From assembly GCF_028583425.1 (NCBI RefSeq), contig NC_072805.1:17990001-18054000 (forward strand): a stretch of DNA of 64,000 nucleotides. The letters are read 5' to 3'. The translations under genes and the position numbers were made by a program. A model generated the notes under the pieces. The model ran no database searches. It saw only the letters and a program-made list of their open reading frames with translations, and was not told the origin of the DNA. Shown piece after piece: positions 1 to 11,166 of this stretch (positions within the stretch are counted from its first letter, which is position 1; every line of letters begins with the position of its first letter). This DNA comes from Eublepharis macularius. Lineage: Eukaryota; Chordata; Lepidosauria; Squamata; Eublepharidae.

Positions 1-2
1 AT

Positions 3-720
3 TTGGTGAAGATGCACCTTAAGGAGCTTCTTCAGTTACATTACCATGAAATTGACTTAGAGCTTGTTGAACATCTTAATGGCATGTCGCAATTGCAAAA
101 AATTCTACTTACCTTTGGGTCTTTGAACATTCCCGCCTTAATTTTAAGAGCTAAGGAACTCTTGTGGCTAAAGGGGGTTTTTCCGGCACGTTCGTTCCTT
201 AATGTAAGAACGGTAGCCCTGCTGGCCGAGTCATCCTCTAAAGGGAGAAATAAAGGAAGAAGCCCCTGATTCAAAAGAGGTGCAGAGGGATTTGAATGCT
301 CTGACTGAACAACCTGTTTGCACTGGAGGCTCCCAGCTGGTTAGTGAGAGTAAGGAGGATCAGATTATCCAGCCTGCTCTTGCTTCAATTTATCGCAAGC
401 ATGAAATCTCAGGCGCCAATGATCACTTACAGTTTCTTGGAGGGCCCGCTGCTGTGGAACAACAGGTACCCAATGAAAGATCTAATGCTGCAAACGACTG
501 GCTACAAGGGCCCACAGCCTCGGGTGAGCAGGATATATCAGCAAACTCAAGGGCCAAGGTCAGGGCAAGTCCTGCCAAAGTGGTCGCTGCCAACTGCTCT
601 AATTTGGAGCTAAAGGATCAGTTGGGATCTTTATGTGTGCCCCTTTCCCAAGGTGAATTGGTGTTGGAGTCAGGTCAAATTTTACAAGAATCTGTCCCGT
701 ACCTGAGGCGCCAGAATTGA
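3..720 (+). pseudogene. Upstream LINE frame, broken, function unknown
   Basis: Two adjacent open stretches, 3-269 and 280-720, lie in different frames immediately upstream of the endonuclease domain. The second is rich in Ser, Gln and Glu and looks like a linker or the end of an ORF1. No RNA-recognition, zinc-knuckle or coiled-coil motif was recognised. Position and orientation suggest the 5' part of the same LINE, either an ORF1 remnant or the N-terminal extension of the polyprotein. A frame change near 270-280 breaks continuity. It is not supported as a host gene. Confidence 0.4.
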
Positions 721-807
721 TGCATATTTAGTGATGATTGTCAGATGCTGGAAATGATATCAAGTACTGATTGACTATCAACCAAAGAGGAGGAGAGAAC
801 GATTCGC

Positions 808-3206
808 TTCATTTCATGGAATATTGCTGGATGGAAGAGCAAAATGTATGACCCAGACTTTATTAAATTTTGAAAGCTCTTTGACTGTGTACTTCTTCAA
901 GAAACATGGCTGGAAGATAGGATAGAAGACAGGCTAGAGCAAAACTCTTTTAAAGTGTATGATGTGCCAGCTTTTAAACTTCATTCTAAAGGCCGTTGTA
1001 GGGCGGGCCTAGCAATTTTGATCAAATCCAGTCTTCCATTAAAGATACGACCTTTGGGCGCCTGTTCTTCAATAGCCCAGGCCCTGTTGATAACTGCTTC
1101 TGCTTTGACCCTAATTGTGATCAATGTGTACTTACCCCCAAGCACTGATGTTGCTGAACAAATTGCTTTTTGGGAGGAATTTTCTGATTATGTGTCTATT
1201 TTAACAAGGCAGCCCAGCTTATGATTTTTGGGGACTTTAATGCTCGGATTGGAAACAACCAGAAGTGGATTTCATCATTCGGCTTTGAAGATGAAGAAGC
1301 TCTCCCCCTCCAGTTATCTTTACCCCGCTTATCCAAGGATACTATAATCAACAGAACTGGTGATAGATTGATTGAATTTTGTGTAACTCATAATGTTATA
1401 GCTTTTAATGGTCTCTCAAATTTCCCTGCCGCGACTGAATTTACCTTCATATCAACTCGTGGATGTAGCGTGATAGATTATTGCCTGGGTACTCCCACAC
1501 TATTGTCAAGAATCAAAAATGTGGCAGTAGTGTTGCGTACTGAAAGTGACCATCTGCTTGTAGTGGTGCTCCTAAGATTGGACCTTGTGGCAAATGAGGC
1601 TTTGTCACCACAAAGGGAGTTAGGTTCCGCTAACATCTTGAAAAAGATTAGGTGGTCCATAGGGCAGGAAAGGGAAATTGCTGACCTTCTGGATACGGAG
1701 AAGATACTTGGGTTAAGACAACAGATTATGAACTCTGATGACTATGAGGTTGTTTTTTCAGAATTTTCTGCTCTGATTAATTGTTGTAATTCTAAAGCTA
1801 AACCGATGAGTCAGGTGGTAACTGCAACCAGCTGGTTTGATTCGGACTGCTTAACCCAGAAAAGAGAACTAAGGGCTAGGTTTAGAGCAGCTCAACAGTC
1901 AGGGGAAAAAGGGAAAATAGTTACTTATCTTGAACATTAAAAAGTCTATTTAGACTTAATTATAAATAAAAAGAAAGCCTATTTCCAGAACAAGTGGGAT
2001 CAATTGTATAACTCAATTAAAAGGAAAGATAATAAAACCTTTTGGAGATTAATAGCAGCTAGTGATAAATATAATTTTACTAGTGAACTAACTATTCCAC
2101 CCCAGCTATGGGTTGAACATTTCTCTAAGATCTTTGAGGACCCATCTACTCCCTCCCCCTGTACTGAAGTCATCAGCCTTATTGATGTACCAGTTTGGGC
2201 TCCAGTGACACCGGATGAAGTCGGTGAATTGCTGAGGGATTTGAAAATGGGCAAAGCTCCGGGACCAGACGGCCTTCCTGCGGAGGTCTTTAAGAAGTTT
2301 GCTGATTGGTGGTCTCCACCACTAGCCAAATTGTTTACCCTGATTGATCTGTATGGTATCCTCCCAGACGCTTGGCTCAATTCTATAATAGTTCCAATTT
2401 ATAAGAAGGGAGGAATGGATTTGCCTGAGAATTTTCGCCCCATTAGTCTATTATCAATTTTGGGCAAAGGATATGCAGAACATCTGGAACTGCGTCTAAA
2501 AGGATGGATACAATCAAATAATATTGTGGGTATTGAACAAATAGGTTTCTCTAAGGGAAAGGCCACCTTAGATCATGTTAGTTTATTAGCTTTTCTTGCA
2601 GAAAAATATATGAACTCAGGGAAAAGGAAACTTTACGTGGCTTTTATAGATTTAAAAAGTGCATTTGATTCTGTTGTTTGAGATAAATTGTGGTCCAAGC
2701 TAAGTGATATGGGTATTGACCCTCGTTTACTTTTTTTACTGAAAAAACTTTATACAGGTACATCTTGTCAAGTGAAATATTCCAGCAAGGGCCTTTTAAC
2801 TAAAAAGATTTTGATGAGGAAGGGGGTCAAACAGGGATGTGTGCTGGCCCCACACCTCTTCAATCTTTTTATAAATGATTTGGCACAATGCCTTGGACTC
2901 AGCAATGGCCATCCTCCTAAATTAGGAGGCCTTGCTGTACCCTTGTTGCTGTATGCGGATGATACAACCATCTTATCATGTACAAGAGTTGGTTTACAAA
3001 GATATTTGGATGCTTTTTATGATTATTGCCAACTTAACTCTCTATCAACTATTCTAAATCAAAAGTTGTTGTTTTTTCAAAAAGCTGGCGCCCTCAGAAA
3101 TGGTCGATTGGTAACTTTCCAATTGAGCAAACAAAATTTTTTAAATATTTGGGCATTACTTTTAACTGCAATCTTAGCTGGGTTTTACATCGCGAGAGAT
3201 CAATAA
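808..3206 (+). pseudogene. LINE endonuclease-reverse transcriptase, broken
   Basis: The conceptual product starts with an APE endonuclease. FISWNIAGW near 808 gives the metal-binding Asn region, LLQETWL near 893 the catalytic Glu, FGDFNARIG near 1224 the Asp/Asn pair, and SDHLLVVV near 1545 the Ser-Asp-His motif. Reverse transcriptase follows: GKAPGPDGLPAE near 2252, RPISLLS near 2437, FIDLKSAFD near 2643, GVKQGCVLAP near 2824 and YADDTTIL near 2953. The frame moves near 1220 from that of 808-1224 to that of 1221-3206. In-frame stops occur at about 871, 1938 and 2679, the last as TGA where Trp is expected (VV*DKLW). The catalytic residues are therefore visible but the gene is dead. It would nick target DNA and copy its own RNA by target-primed reverse transcription. 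Confidence 0.8.
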
Positions 3207-3314
3207 AGTTGGCTTAAGAGCACAGCCTCCCAAATTAAACAATTTTATTTTTCTAGGGGTAACCAATGTGTCCCGGCAGCCATAAAAGTTTTTAAAGCAA
3301 AAATTTTAGCTCAA

Positions 3315-4052
3315 ATGCTCTATGGTATACCTATATGGATTTCAGCTTTTAACAGAAAGGTGGAGGATATCCAAGCAACACTCTTTAGGCAAATTTTGGG
3401 TGTCCCAAATTGTGTTTCCTATTTTGCTTTGTGTGCGGAATTGGGGCAATCCTTGATTGAGACAAGGGCTTGGATCACTACCTTTAAATTTTGGCTCAAA
3501 ATTTATTTTAGAGCCGAGCCTTCTAGTCTTTTAACCTATTTGAAAAGGGATCAGTATTCCTGGGCGTCGTCAGCAGGAATACTGAGTAAACTTAAGTATA
3601 TGGGACTAGCTGTGGAGGACCTATTTATGTCTGATGAGGCCTATATCCTGAATGGTGTTAAGCAGCGTCTACTAGATTGGGAGCAACAGAAGTTATTTCC
3701 AGCCCAACCTTTTGTTTGCTCCTCAGCTGCATTAGAATTGACTACATATGTTGGCAGAATTCCGCAGTATTTTTATGACCTTGGTCAAATCCACTTTACT
3801 CATTCTAAGTCGCATGTTCCCCGCATTCCCCACGTAATCCCGAGTGCCGGTCACATTACCTCATTAAACAGACGCATTTCATTTGCATTTCTCCTGAATA
3901 TGTGGTCACAGGTTTTCAATGGGAGTTTCACGGTGGCCGTGAACGGGCCAATGCACAATTTACGTGTTTTTTTTAAAAACCACCCCCCTTCCTGTCTCTC
4001 CGGCCGTTCCGAGAGTTCCTATTGGCTGATTCAACTTGCAAGTGCTCCGTAA
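3315..4052 (+). pseudogene. LINE region after the reverse transcriptase, broken
   Basis: A 245-codon open frame continues the same LINE after a frame break between 3206 and 3315. It starts MLYGIPIWISAFNRKVEDIQ, the usual post-RT (thumb/connection) style in which the LINE protein lists its cloned reading register. It contains SLNRRISFAFLLNMW near 3864-3908. From about 3910 the translation no longer looks like LINE protein and ends in unrelated sequence. The segment SLNRR.SFA resembles the PGCRRAFMLARLNAF segment restarting at 4670. This suggests either an insertion after 3890 with duplicated flank, or a second 5'-truncated LINE copy. Confidence 0.55.
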
Positions 4053-4642
4053 TCTGCAAAAGACTGTTTTTGACTTCATAGCATTGGATTGATTGATTAT
4101 GCTGTTTCTGAATCAAATCTGGTAGTTTGAAAAATCATTTTGGGGTGAATCCATCCTCAGAACGGACTCGCGAAACTTCCTTTTAAACTGTTTTTTATTT
4201 TTTTTATTTTATATTACTGTAATATCGAAATTACAAAATATCAAAATAATGACACTCCAAGGAAGTGAAACTTCAGTAAAATTCAGGCATTGAACTGTCC
4301 TGCATAGGAAATGCCCACGAAAGCTTCCCACATGCTTCCAAATTTCCAAAAAAGAAACAGGAGAGAGCCATCAGTGCTGTCAGTGGGGGAAAGAGAGGCA
4401 TCATTATCTTCAATGACGTTTCTTTATAAGGCAAGATCGAAATAACGGAAAAGTGTGCTCAAAATTTTTTTTAAAAAAATGGGCGGGAAGAAAAGGTCCC
4501 GCCCAAAAAAGCGGTTTTCGAGCAGCCGTGTGACCGGAGGGACGCGCGAGAAAGACGGATTGGAAGCAGGAATGTGAACGAAGAGGAAAAAATCGCGGAT
4601 TGGAGGCAAACAGAAGATATCCGATAAACATGCGGGTAATGG
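4053..4642. other. Gap between LINE parts, no gene recognised
   Basis: AT-rich in its first half, with T- and A-rich runs around 4190-4215, then GC-richer with a run of A/T near 4466-4480. A small GATTGATTGATT motif at about 4090 resembles the tail of the LINE family and could mark the end of a first copy. No coding potential, RNA gene or terminal inverted repeat was recognised. It is probably an old insertion or the sequence between two LINE copies. Confidence 0.4.
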
Positions 4643-4996
4643 GTGAATGTGGATTTGACCCTTGAGACTCCAGGCTGTCGTAGGGCCTTCATGTTGGCCA
4701 GACTAAATGCCTTTCCCTCCAATGTCCTTCAGGGGAGATACCAGCGAGTCCCCTTTTCTGAAAGACATTGTTTGCGTGGAGCCAACTGCGCAGATACCAT
4801 CCAGCATATAATTCTGGAATGCCATTTATATGTTAAGTTGCGGAGAATGCTGTTTGAGAGGTTGCCAAAACGTATTGAACACCATAACAATCTATCCTTT
4901 TGTCGTTTTCTGTTAAAGGATAATGATACAGCAATTTCGAAAGTGGTTGCAGAGTTTTTAGTGGGTGTGCTTAAGATTCATACAAGTTTTGTATAA
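4643..4996 (+). pseudogene. LINE C-terminal Cys/His segment
   Basis: A 117-codon open frame that includes RYQRVPFSERHCLRG, then C-ANC-ADTIQHIILEC: a spaced Cys, Cys, His, Cys pattern typical of the C-terminal zinc-binding region of APE-type LINEs. It ends with a hydrophobic FLLKDNDTAISKVVAEFL helix. A clearly homologous but diverged copy lies at 12506-12835 (HLVIECPNF and SFLLQDNDPYITRLL). The frame closes at 4996, and the tail with GATTGATTGATTG follows about 90 bp later. Beginning at 4643 the reading overlaps the last recognisable residues of the 3315-4052 frame. Confidence 0.65.
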
Positions 4997-5091
4997 ATAT
5001 ATTGACTTCTGAAATTTATGTAATTTTATAGTGACTTGTTTGCTGTTTTAGATCTTTGTATGCCATTAAAGGTACTTGATTGATTGATTGA

Positions 5092-6735
5092 CTCTGAGGA
5101 CTTTTGAAGTGAGACAAGTCCAGGACAGACAGGGCCTTTTCTGTGGTAGTGAGCAGACTTTGAAACTCTGTCCTGAGACACGTTCATTTGTCCTCTTCAC
5201 CGTTAATGTTTGGGCACCAGGCAAAGTCCTGCCTGTTCTCTCATGCTTTTGATGGCACTGAATATCCTTTGACCTGGTTTTAGCTACTGTTTATAACATT
5301 TTCACTGTCTTTACACCCCACTGTTTGTTATTTTTTAAAAAAATTATTGGACAGTTTTAGCATTGTATTTATTGTTTTTGCATTTTAAATATATTTATGT
5401 CCAAAGACAGGATACATACAAATAAATAGGATCGCCGTATTGGTCAAGCAGCTCTGCATTTAGCACAGTCATCTTGAGGTCACCTGAAGAGGAAAGGTTG
5501 CAAATCTGACTCAACAGGCAAGATATGGGGAGCAACATGATGTTATGTTAGTCAATAAACAATCAGGAAGCTTGTGCTTTCACACACAAGGAAGCAGGTC
5601 AGTTGACTAAGAAGCAGACTTTTTTGTGCAACGGCATGAATTCCAGCGTGTCATGAACTTTACCAGATCCCACAGGAAGCAAGTGAGGAGGCCTTCCCAC
5701 TCTTTCATTACGGGCCATTCTCTGAATGAATAAAGAAGAGCAGACATCTGTCTTTTTCAGATTTGTCACAAAGGTTGCCTTTGGCTGATAGCCCACCCAT
5801 GCACACATCATTTTAACCAAGGTGTTCCAAAAGAAACTTCCCAACCATTTAGCAGCCACCAAATTCATCAAGCCAAATGTGTGAAATGCAAGACTTGGAT
5901 GATAATACATCCACCTTAAGCATGGTGGGAAGCAGGCAAGGGGAGGGTCTTGCTTTATTTCCCTACCCATCTGCCACACTGACCCCACCTCCAAATAGAT
6001 TTACTAAGCAACCTCCTGCCCCCACTCTCTATCCCTCGTGCTCACTCGATGCAACATTGGGAGAAAAAAAATGGGGAATGATGGCACAGATGTCATGATG
6101 TCTTTTCCAGCTGAGTATCTATGATGCTCTAGGGACTTTCCCAATCTCTATGATTTTTACCATAGAGATTGGGGAAATTCCATGGGTGTGACAGCACTTC
6201 CTTTCCCTAGAGTTGCCCCCAAACTTTCCTAAGTTACCAGCAGAGGGCTGGCAACTCTACTTCCAAAGCCTGAAGACGTCCACATGTTATGATGTGAGGT
6301 TCCATCTTTTTTAGCTGTTTTGTGGACTGCTACTAGTATGAGCAAATTCCCAATTTGCATGTTATATCATTGTTAGGGAGGGAGTTTGCTCCTTGCTGAG
6401 TCTTCAAGCCCTTCCTCATCATGCAGGAAAGCATTTTAATATCCAAAGGTCTGAACTGGACTAATATCTTCTTGTTCGTGCATTAAAGAAATATATTTGT
6501 TCTCTGGGGTTATTCTGTAACTCTCGTGCTCTGTTGGTTCCATGATCTCTTTGAAGACTTCATGGATGACACTGTAATGAAGCACTTGAGAAGGTGGTGC
6601 AGGGCATTGGTCCCTCAATAACCTCCCTCTCTGGGAAGTTGAGCACATCCTGGGAAGACTACGTACCCTGCTCAAACTTCTTTGGGACAGTGACAACCCA
6701 GGGATGTATGCAGGGGGGAGGCCGATAGCATCACC
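5092..6735. other. Intergenic stretch, no gene recognised
   Basis: No convincing coding region or full repeat unit was recognised. The stretch holds an AT-rich part around 5320-5400 and a strong short hairpin at 6133-6181, listed separately. Short open frames here lack any family resemblance. Confidence 0.5.
6133..6181. repeat. Short strong hairpin
   Basis: The arms read GGACTTTCCCAATCTCTATG and, in reverse complement, GGAATTTCCCCAATCTCTATG. They are separated by an 8-base loop (ATTTTTAC). Pairing is nearly complete over about 20 bp. It may be a tiny foldback element or a DNA-level inverted duplication. No flanking target duplication was identified. Confidence 0.7.
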
Positions 6736-6812
6736 CAGGGCTCATTTTGAGGGGGAACACGCAGGAGCACAGTTCCGGCAGTTCCCCAAAGAGGTCACAT
6801 GTCAGGCCAGAT
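6736..6812 (+). mobile_element. 5' fragment of hAT-like MITE (CAGGGCTCATTT ends)
   Basis: The left terminus CAGGGCTCATTTTGAGG is followed by a GGAAC-rich stretch and CAGTTCC-GGCAGTTCCCC. It matches the start of the complete copy at 53920-54367 and the right end of the reverse copy at 63476-63908. Similarity is lost soon after GGTCACATGTC, so this copy is 3'-truncated. Confidence 0.7.
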
Positions 6813-6910
6813 TAAGGTAGATGTGCACACGGCCATTCAGAGGGTGCTTCCAGCTGTCGCTAGAAAGTGACCGTGTGCCAGTCCTGATGCACGGCAGCAA
6901 GGTCTGTTGA

Positions 6911-6965
6911 CCCCTGAAGAAGTGATACTTTGGAAACAAACGTTTTTTGATAACCGGTCCTTTGT
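6911..6965 (+). ncRNA. Hammerhead-like motif in PLE leader (weak)
   Basis: CTGAAGA at 6914-6920 is followed by a potential 3-bp stem (AGT-GAT-ACT) and GAAAC at 6933-6937, then AACCGGTCC and TTGTTGGGT. This order matches the family seen at 32079 and 32733. PLE terminal repeats are known to encode hammerhead ribozymes. Here three additional bases sit between stem II and GAAA, so activity is doubtful. The call rests on shared layout across copies. Confidence 0.3.
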
Positions 6966-7458
6966 TGGGTCTTCGGTTCCTTTACTTTACTCCACCTGCA
7001 AAAGGAAAAAGAATACAAGATTATGCTTATTACTTCCTGAAAATACTGTTGTAAATACTTACCATCATTGTCCGGGGATTCCTTCAGGATTGCTCCGGCA
7101 TCTCAGCACCTATAAACAAAAGAACTTTTTTCAGAAGCTTTGATACTGATAGGATGAATTTTGTTACTTGGCCATTTGTCTCTTAAATGTTGTTGTATAT
7201 GCATTCATATTCTAGTGATTATTGTTACAAAATTGTAGTTTTGTATGCAATTGTATATTTTGTATTTATTGATATTTATGCACTAGGTCGCTTTAAATCA
7301 CAATAATATTACAAAAATTATAAACATTATTTATATTCCTAATTCATCTATGTTTTAATGTTCTATTAGAGTCCCTTAAATGTGGTTTTCCACTGCTAGT
7401 TAGGTTGCTGATACTAAGAGCGCTTCTGTTTTTTCTCTTTTACTTTAACATTGAAGCT

Positions 7459-8433
7459 ATGTCGGGTTATCAAGACATATTTACCTATTCTGAGGAAGAG
7501 AAAACTAAGATCTTTTCTAGTTTAAAACCTAGGATGCAGGATATTGGTGCTCCCCCTAAAGAAGACAGGGAAACCTTACGCTTCTTACAGTCCAAATCTA
7601 CCAAATTGCAGCTACCTGCTGCAACCTTGTATGAATATTATCAGGTACATCAGATCCCGAGAGGTTTGAAGATACAGAAACCACCGGGCATGTTTGCTGA
7701 CAAGGAAGAATTTAACTCAAAATGGGCATCCATTGGGAATAAATGTTCTTTTGGTCTTATGGTGTTAATTATTGAAACATGCCAACAGGAAGCTTTCACT
7801 GTAACTAAAGAGGCAGATAGAGTGAAAGAACTATTGAAGAGTATGGTCACTGCTACTGAATTTGATAGTAAAATTAATGAGATTGACAGAGCTGTAAAGG
7901 AGTTTGAGAGACAAATGTGAGACACCAAGACAAAAAAAATTAAAAGGGATGCTAATGATTACTCTACGGGGTGCTTCTGTTCTTGGTGGGACCAGAATGA
8001 TACCACCAACAAGAGATGGATATCTTGGGCGAAGCCCCTTGGAAGAATGTCTGATTTAGAAACAACAGATCCTTCAGATCCAGATACACCTGGAGATGAG
8101 GGTTCGAGTTCCAAACAACTCAGGAATAGAACTATCCCAACAGGACCTAAGGCACCTTTTTTAGGCAAGGGCAGCGGCCGACCAACTTACCATGGCAAAA
8201 TGAAGAGATAGTATTTAATTTGTCTTCCCACCATCTTAGTACTACAGAATTATCTGTCTTCAGTAAGAGTCTCAGTTATGTGCCGACTCCAACTTATCAA
8301 TCCTTTCAAACAAGAATAGATTTATACAAACTCCTTAGACAGATAAAATTAAAGATGTTTTTTGCTGATCTTCCTTCACACCCTAATTTAGATCAGAGTA
8401 TCAGACCTAACTCAACTTTTGTTCCAGACATTA
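7459..8433 (+). pseudogene. Penelope-like N-terminal coding region, broken
   Basis: The frame opens with ATG at 7459 (MSGYQDIFTYSEEE) and runs to a TGA at 7918. The same frame continues past the stop with KIKRDANDYSTGCFCSWWDQ, then an acidic SDLETTDPSDPDTPGDEG and PFLGKGSGRP. Near 8210 the frame shifts by one into FNLSSHHLSTTELSVFSKSLSYVPTP, ending in LRQIKLKMFFADLP. The KLKRD..DY and NLSS..LS..E motifs with FF after an Arg/Lys-rich helix are characteristic of PLE proteins upstream of their reverse transcriptase. One stop and one frameshift make it a pseudogene. The RT and endonuclease regions are absent. Confidence 0.6.
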
Positions 8434-8435
8434 AT

Positions 8436-9201
8436 GACTGGTGTGAGCAGGGTTGTCAGGGGAACGGTGGGCAGGACCTCCCAGGGGCCACTGCATCTCG
8501 CTTTGCCATGCTTGGGCGCCGGCGGGACTATCCTGCAAAAGTCCATAGGGTGCCGTGGAGCACCGCCCCATTTACACCAGTGCACGAGCAACAGCGCTGC
8601 CTGGGGGGTTAGGATTGGGCTGTAAATTATTCTAAATTTCAAGCATTTCACAGCTACCTGTAAAGCAGCTCAACTGGGTTAAAATGGAGGGGAGGGCGAG
8701 ACAGAGGAAGAAAATATATCTGAGGGTGGGGGAGATGAAAGTATAGTTAAATCTGGGCCCAAGATGAAAGGAAAGAAGAGAGGCTGCTGTAGAGAAGGCA
8801 TGAGAAACTCATCAATGAGTAGAAAGCCTTTCCCAACAGACAGATATAAGTCCTCCCTTCCAATTTGTGCCGTTTTGCACTTTTTATATCTTTTTCATTG
8901 ATCAGCACTTGAAGCAACGCCTCCCATTCTTAGCAAAAGCGACAAACGTATCCATTTTCCCCCCTTGGACACAGGGTCAGCAATAAACATTACTATTATC
9001 TTCCCACCCACCCATTCACCCCCCAGGTCTCATCCAAGGAACTCTCTGAGTCATTCCTTCCCTCCTCCCTTCCCACCCAGTCCTCTTTCCTGCACACAAG
9101 TTCATGCAAGGCTATCTGGTTAATTATAATACTAGCTCTTGGCTTCTGGAAATGCCTTAAAAATATTAAATGTCCTATCAATTATACAGCAGAGCTATGC
9201 C
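8436..9201. other. Intergenic stretch, no gene recognised
   Basis: After the PLE similarity ends there is a GC-richer part (8450-8610) with open frames on both strands but no family resemblance, then mixed sequence with C-rich tracts around 9000-9080. The last eight bases before 9202 (GCTATGCC) are the target duplication of the following hAT element. Confidence 0.5.
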
Positions 9202-9615
9202 TCGAGATGGGCACGGACAGCAATACAAACAAAAAAAAGCCACGAACAGCCCAATCTGCTGTTCGAGGACAAGCTGTTTGTGAGGCCCCATTCTAAATGA
9301 ACAGGTGGTCGTTGCAAGCCTCATTCATTGTTCGTTGCTGTTCGTCAAGGCAGAGAGTCTGGCACCTGCAATCAGTTCCCTTGGCAACTTAGGCAGGGAT
9401 TGTCTGAACTCTGTCTGAACTCCTGCTGTTGCCCTGGAAACCCCAATCTAAGCCCAATTTAGCTTGATAGACAGGTCTTCCTTTCAAGTGTGGAGCTCCA
9501 AATTTGTTACAAGGGAGGCTCTGATTTTGCACACAGTGGAGAGGGAGAGACTGTTGCTGTTGGCGTTTTGATAGAGTGCATTGGAGCTTGAATTTTCTTT
9601 GTATGTGCTGGGATA

Positions 9616-11160
9616 AGAACATAAGAACATAAGCAAAGCCATGTTGGATCAGGCCAGTGGCCCATCCAGTCCAACATTCTGTCACACACAGTGGCTAGAA
9701 ATCCAGTGCCATCTAAAGGACTGTCAGTGAGGCCAGGACACCAGAAGCCCTCCCACTGCCTTCCTTCCAGCACCAAGACAACAGAGCACCACCTCCCCAC
9801 AAAGAGAATACCATCTATCTCCTGTGGCTAATAGCCACTAATGGACCTCTGCTCCATATATTTGTCCAGTCCCCTCTTGAAGCTGGCAATGCTTGTAGCT
9901 GCCACCACCTCCTGTGGCAACGAATTCCATGTGTTTATCACCCTTTGTGTAAAGTAGTATTTTCTTCTATCTGTTCTAACCCGACTGCTCAATAATTTCA
10001 TAGAGTGCCCACGAGTTCTTGTATTGTGAGAAAGGGAGAAAAACACATCTTTCTCTACCTTCTCTAACCCGTGCATTATCTTGTAAACCTCTATCATGTC
10101 TCCCCTCAGTCGTCTTTTCTCCAGGCTAAAGAGCCCCAAGCGCCTCAATCTTTCCTCATAGGGAAAGTGTTCCAACCCTTTAATCATTTTAGTTGCCCTT
10201 CTCTGTACTTTTTTCAGTGCTATGATATCTTTTTTAAGGTGTGGCGACCAGAACTGTACACAGTACTCCAAATGAGGCCTCACCATTGATTTATACAGAG
10301 GCATTATGATACCGGCTGATTTGTTTTCAATCCCTTTCCTAATAACCCCTAGCATAGCATTAGCTTTTTTTATGGCAGTCGCACACTGTGCTGACGTTTT
10401 TAGTGAGTTATCTATCATGACTCCAAGATCTCTCTCTTGGTCAGTCTCCGCCAGTTCAGACCCCATCAACTTGTATTTATATTTTGGATTTTTGGTTCCA
10501 ATGTGCATTACTTTGCACTTGGCTACATTGAACCTCATTTGCCACATGGATGCCCACTCTTCTAGCCTCGACAGATCCCTTTGGAGTGCCTCACAATCCT
10601 CTCTGGCTTTCACCACCCTGAACAATTTCGTGTCATCTGCAAATTTAGCCACTTCACTGCTTAATCCCAATTCCAAATCATTAATAAACAAGTTAAAAAG
10701 CATTGGACCCAATACCGACCCCTGTGGCACCCCACTGCTCACCACCCTCCACTGTGAGAAGTGCCCGTTTATACTCACTCTCTGTTTCCTATTAATTAGC
10801 CAGTTTTCGATCCACAAGAGGACTTGGCCCTTTATCCCATAGCTACTGAGCTTACTTAGGAGCCTTTGATGAGGAACTTTGTCAAAAGCTTTCTGGAAGT
10901 CAAGATAAACAATATCTATCGGGTCTCCCTTGTCCACTTGTTTGTTCACTCCCTCAAAGAACTCTAACAGATTGGTGAGACAAGATCTTCCCTTACAGAA
11001 CCCATGCTGAGTTTTCCTCATCAGCTTTTGGTCATCAATGTGCCCACTAATTTTATTTTTGATAATAGTTTCCACCAGCTTACCCGGTATTGACGTCAGG
11101 CTGACTGGCCTGTAATTTCCCGGATCTCCCCTGGAACCTTTTTTAAAGATGGGGACAACA
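9616..11160 (-). mobile_element. CR1 LINE, 5'-truncated, inserted in hAT
   Basis: On the - strand the element runs from codons for VVPIFKKGSRGDPGNYRPVS near 11157 through reverse transcriptase to a 3' UTR. It ends in the short direct repeats typical of CR1 (on the + strand AAGAACATAAGAACATAAG at 9615-9633). GGGATA is present at both borders (9610-9615 and 11161-11166) and fits the target duplication. The related hAT copy near 51190 shows an uninterrupted GTGGGATAG at this position. Low decay suggests a fairly young insertion. Confidence 0.9.
9828..11157 (-). pseudogene. CR1 reverse transcriptase, 5'-truncated ORF2
   Basis: The open frame is uninterrupted for 415 codons from the first ATG at 11075, and can be read further upstream to 11157 with no stop. 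RT motifs in order: KTQHGFCKGRSCLTNL, IVYLDFQKAFDKVPH, SSGVPQGSVLGPMLFNLFIND and KFADDTKLF with the catalytic Asp pair. The C-terminal CR1 region follows: SMVRPHLEYCVQFWSPH, FPYEERLRRLGLFSLEKRR, YYFTQRVINTWNSLPQEVV and FKRGLDKYM. The CR1 enzyme reverse transcribes its RNA at nicked target DNA. The endonuclease and ORF1 are missing because of 5' truncation, so it cannot move by itself. The remaining reading frame is clean, which is notable given the surrounding decay. Confidence 0.92.
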
Positions 11161-11166
11161 GGGATA

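Larger units (their letters stand above)
1..5091 (+). mobile_element. Decayed APE-type LINE, probably I/Vingi- or L2-like
   Basis: Non-LTR retrotransposon remnant, cut by the window's left edge. In order on the + strand it shows an upstream frame, an APE-type endonuclease, a reverse transcriptase with YADD, and a C-terminal Cys/His region. It ends in a (TTGA)n-like tail (GATTGATTGATTG) near 5080-5091, which marks the 3' end. Internal stops and frameshifts make it inactive. The body and the C-terminal part are separated by about 600 bp that I cannot assign, so two overlapping insertions are possible. The clade call is inference from general motif style: no RNase H domain was seen, and L1 and CR1 are excluded by comparison with the other LINEs in this window. 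Confidence 0.75.
6905..8435 (+). mobile_element. Penelope-like element, 3'-truncated
   Basis: A terminal-repeat-like leader (6905 to about 7140) resembles segments at 32065 and 32700. An AT-rich spacer follows, then a broken coding region whose final part carries a typical PLE N-terminal motif, NLSSHHLSTTELSVFSKSL, near 8218. The leader includes a hammerhead-like core at 6914-6937. Similarity ends about 8435, before any reverse transcriptase or GIY-YIG endonuclease, so the element is incomplete. The PLE identity comes from knowledge of the family's conserved NLS..LS..E...L.KGL.F.P motif. Confidence 0.65.

Noticed and set aside
9507-9800. Open frames on the - strand downstream of the CR1 ORF
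   Set aside because: They fall in the CR1 3' UTR and hAT sequence.
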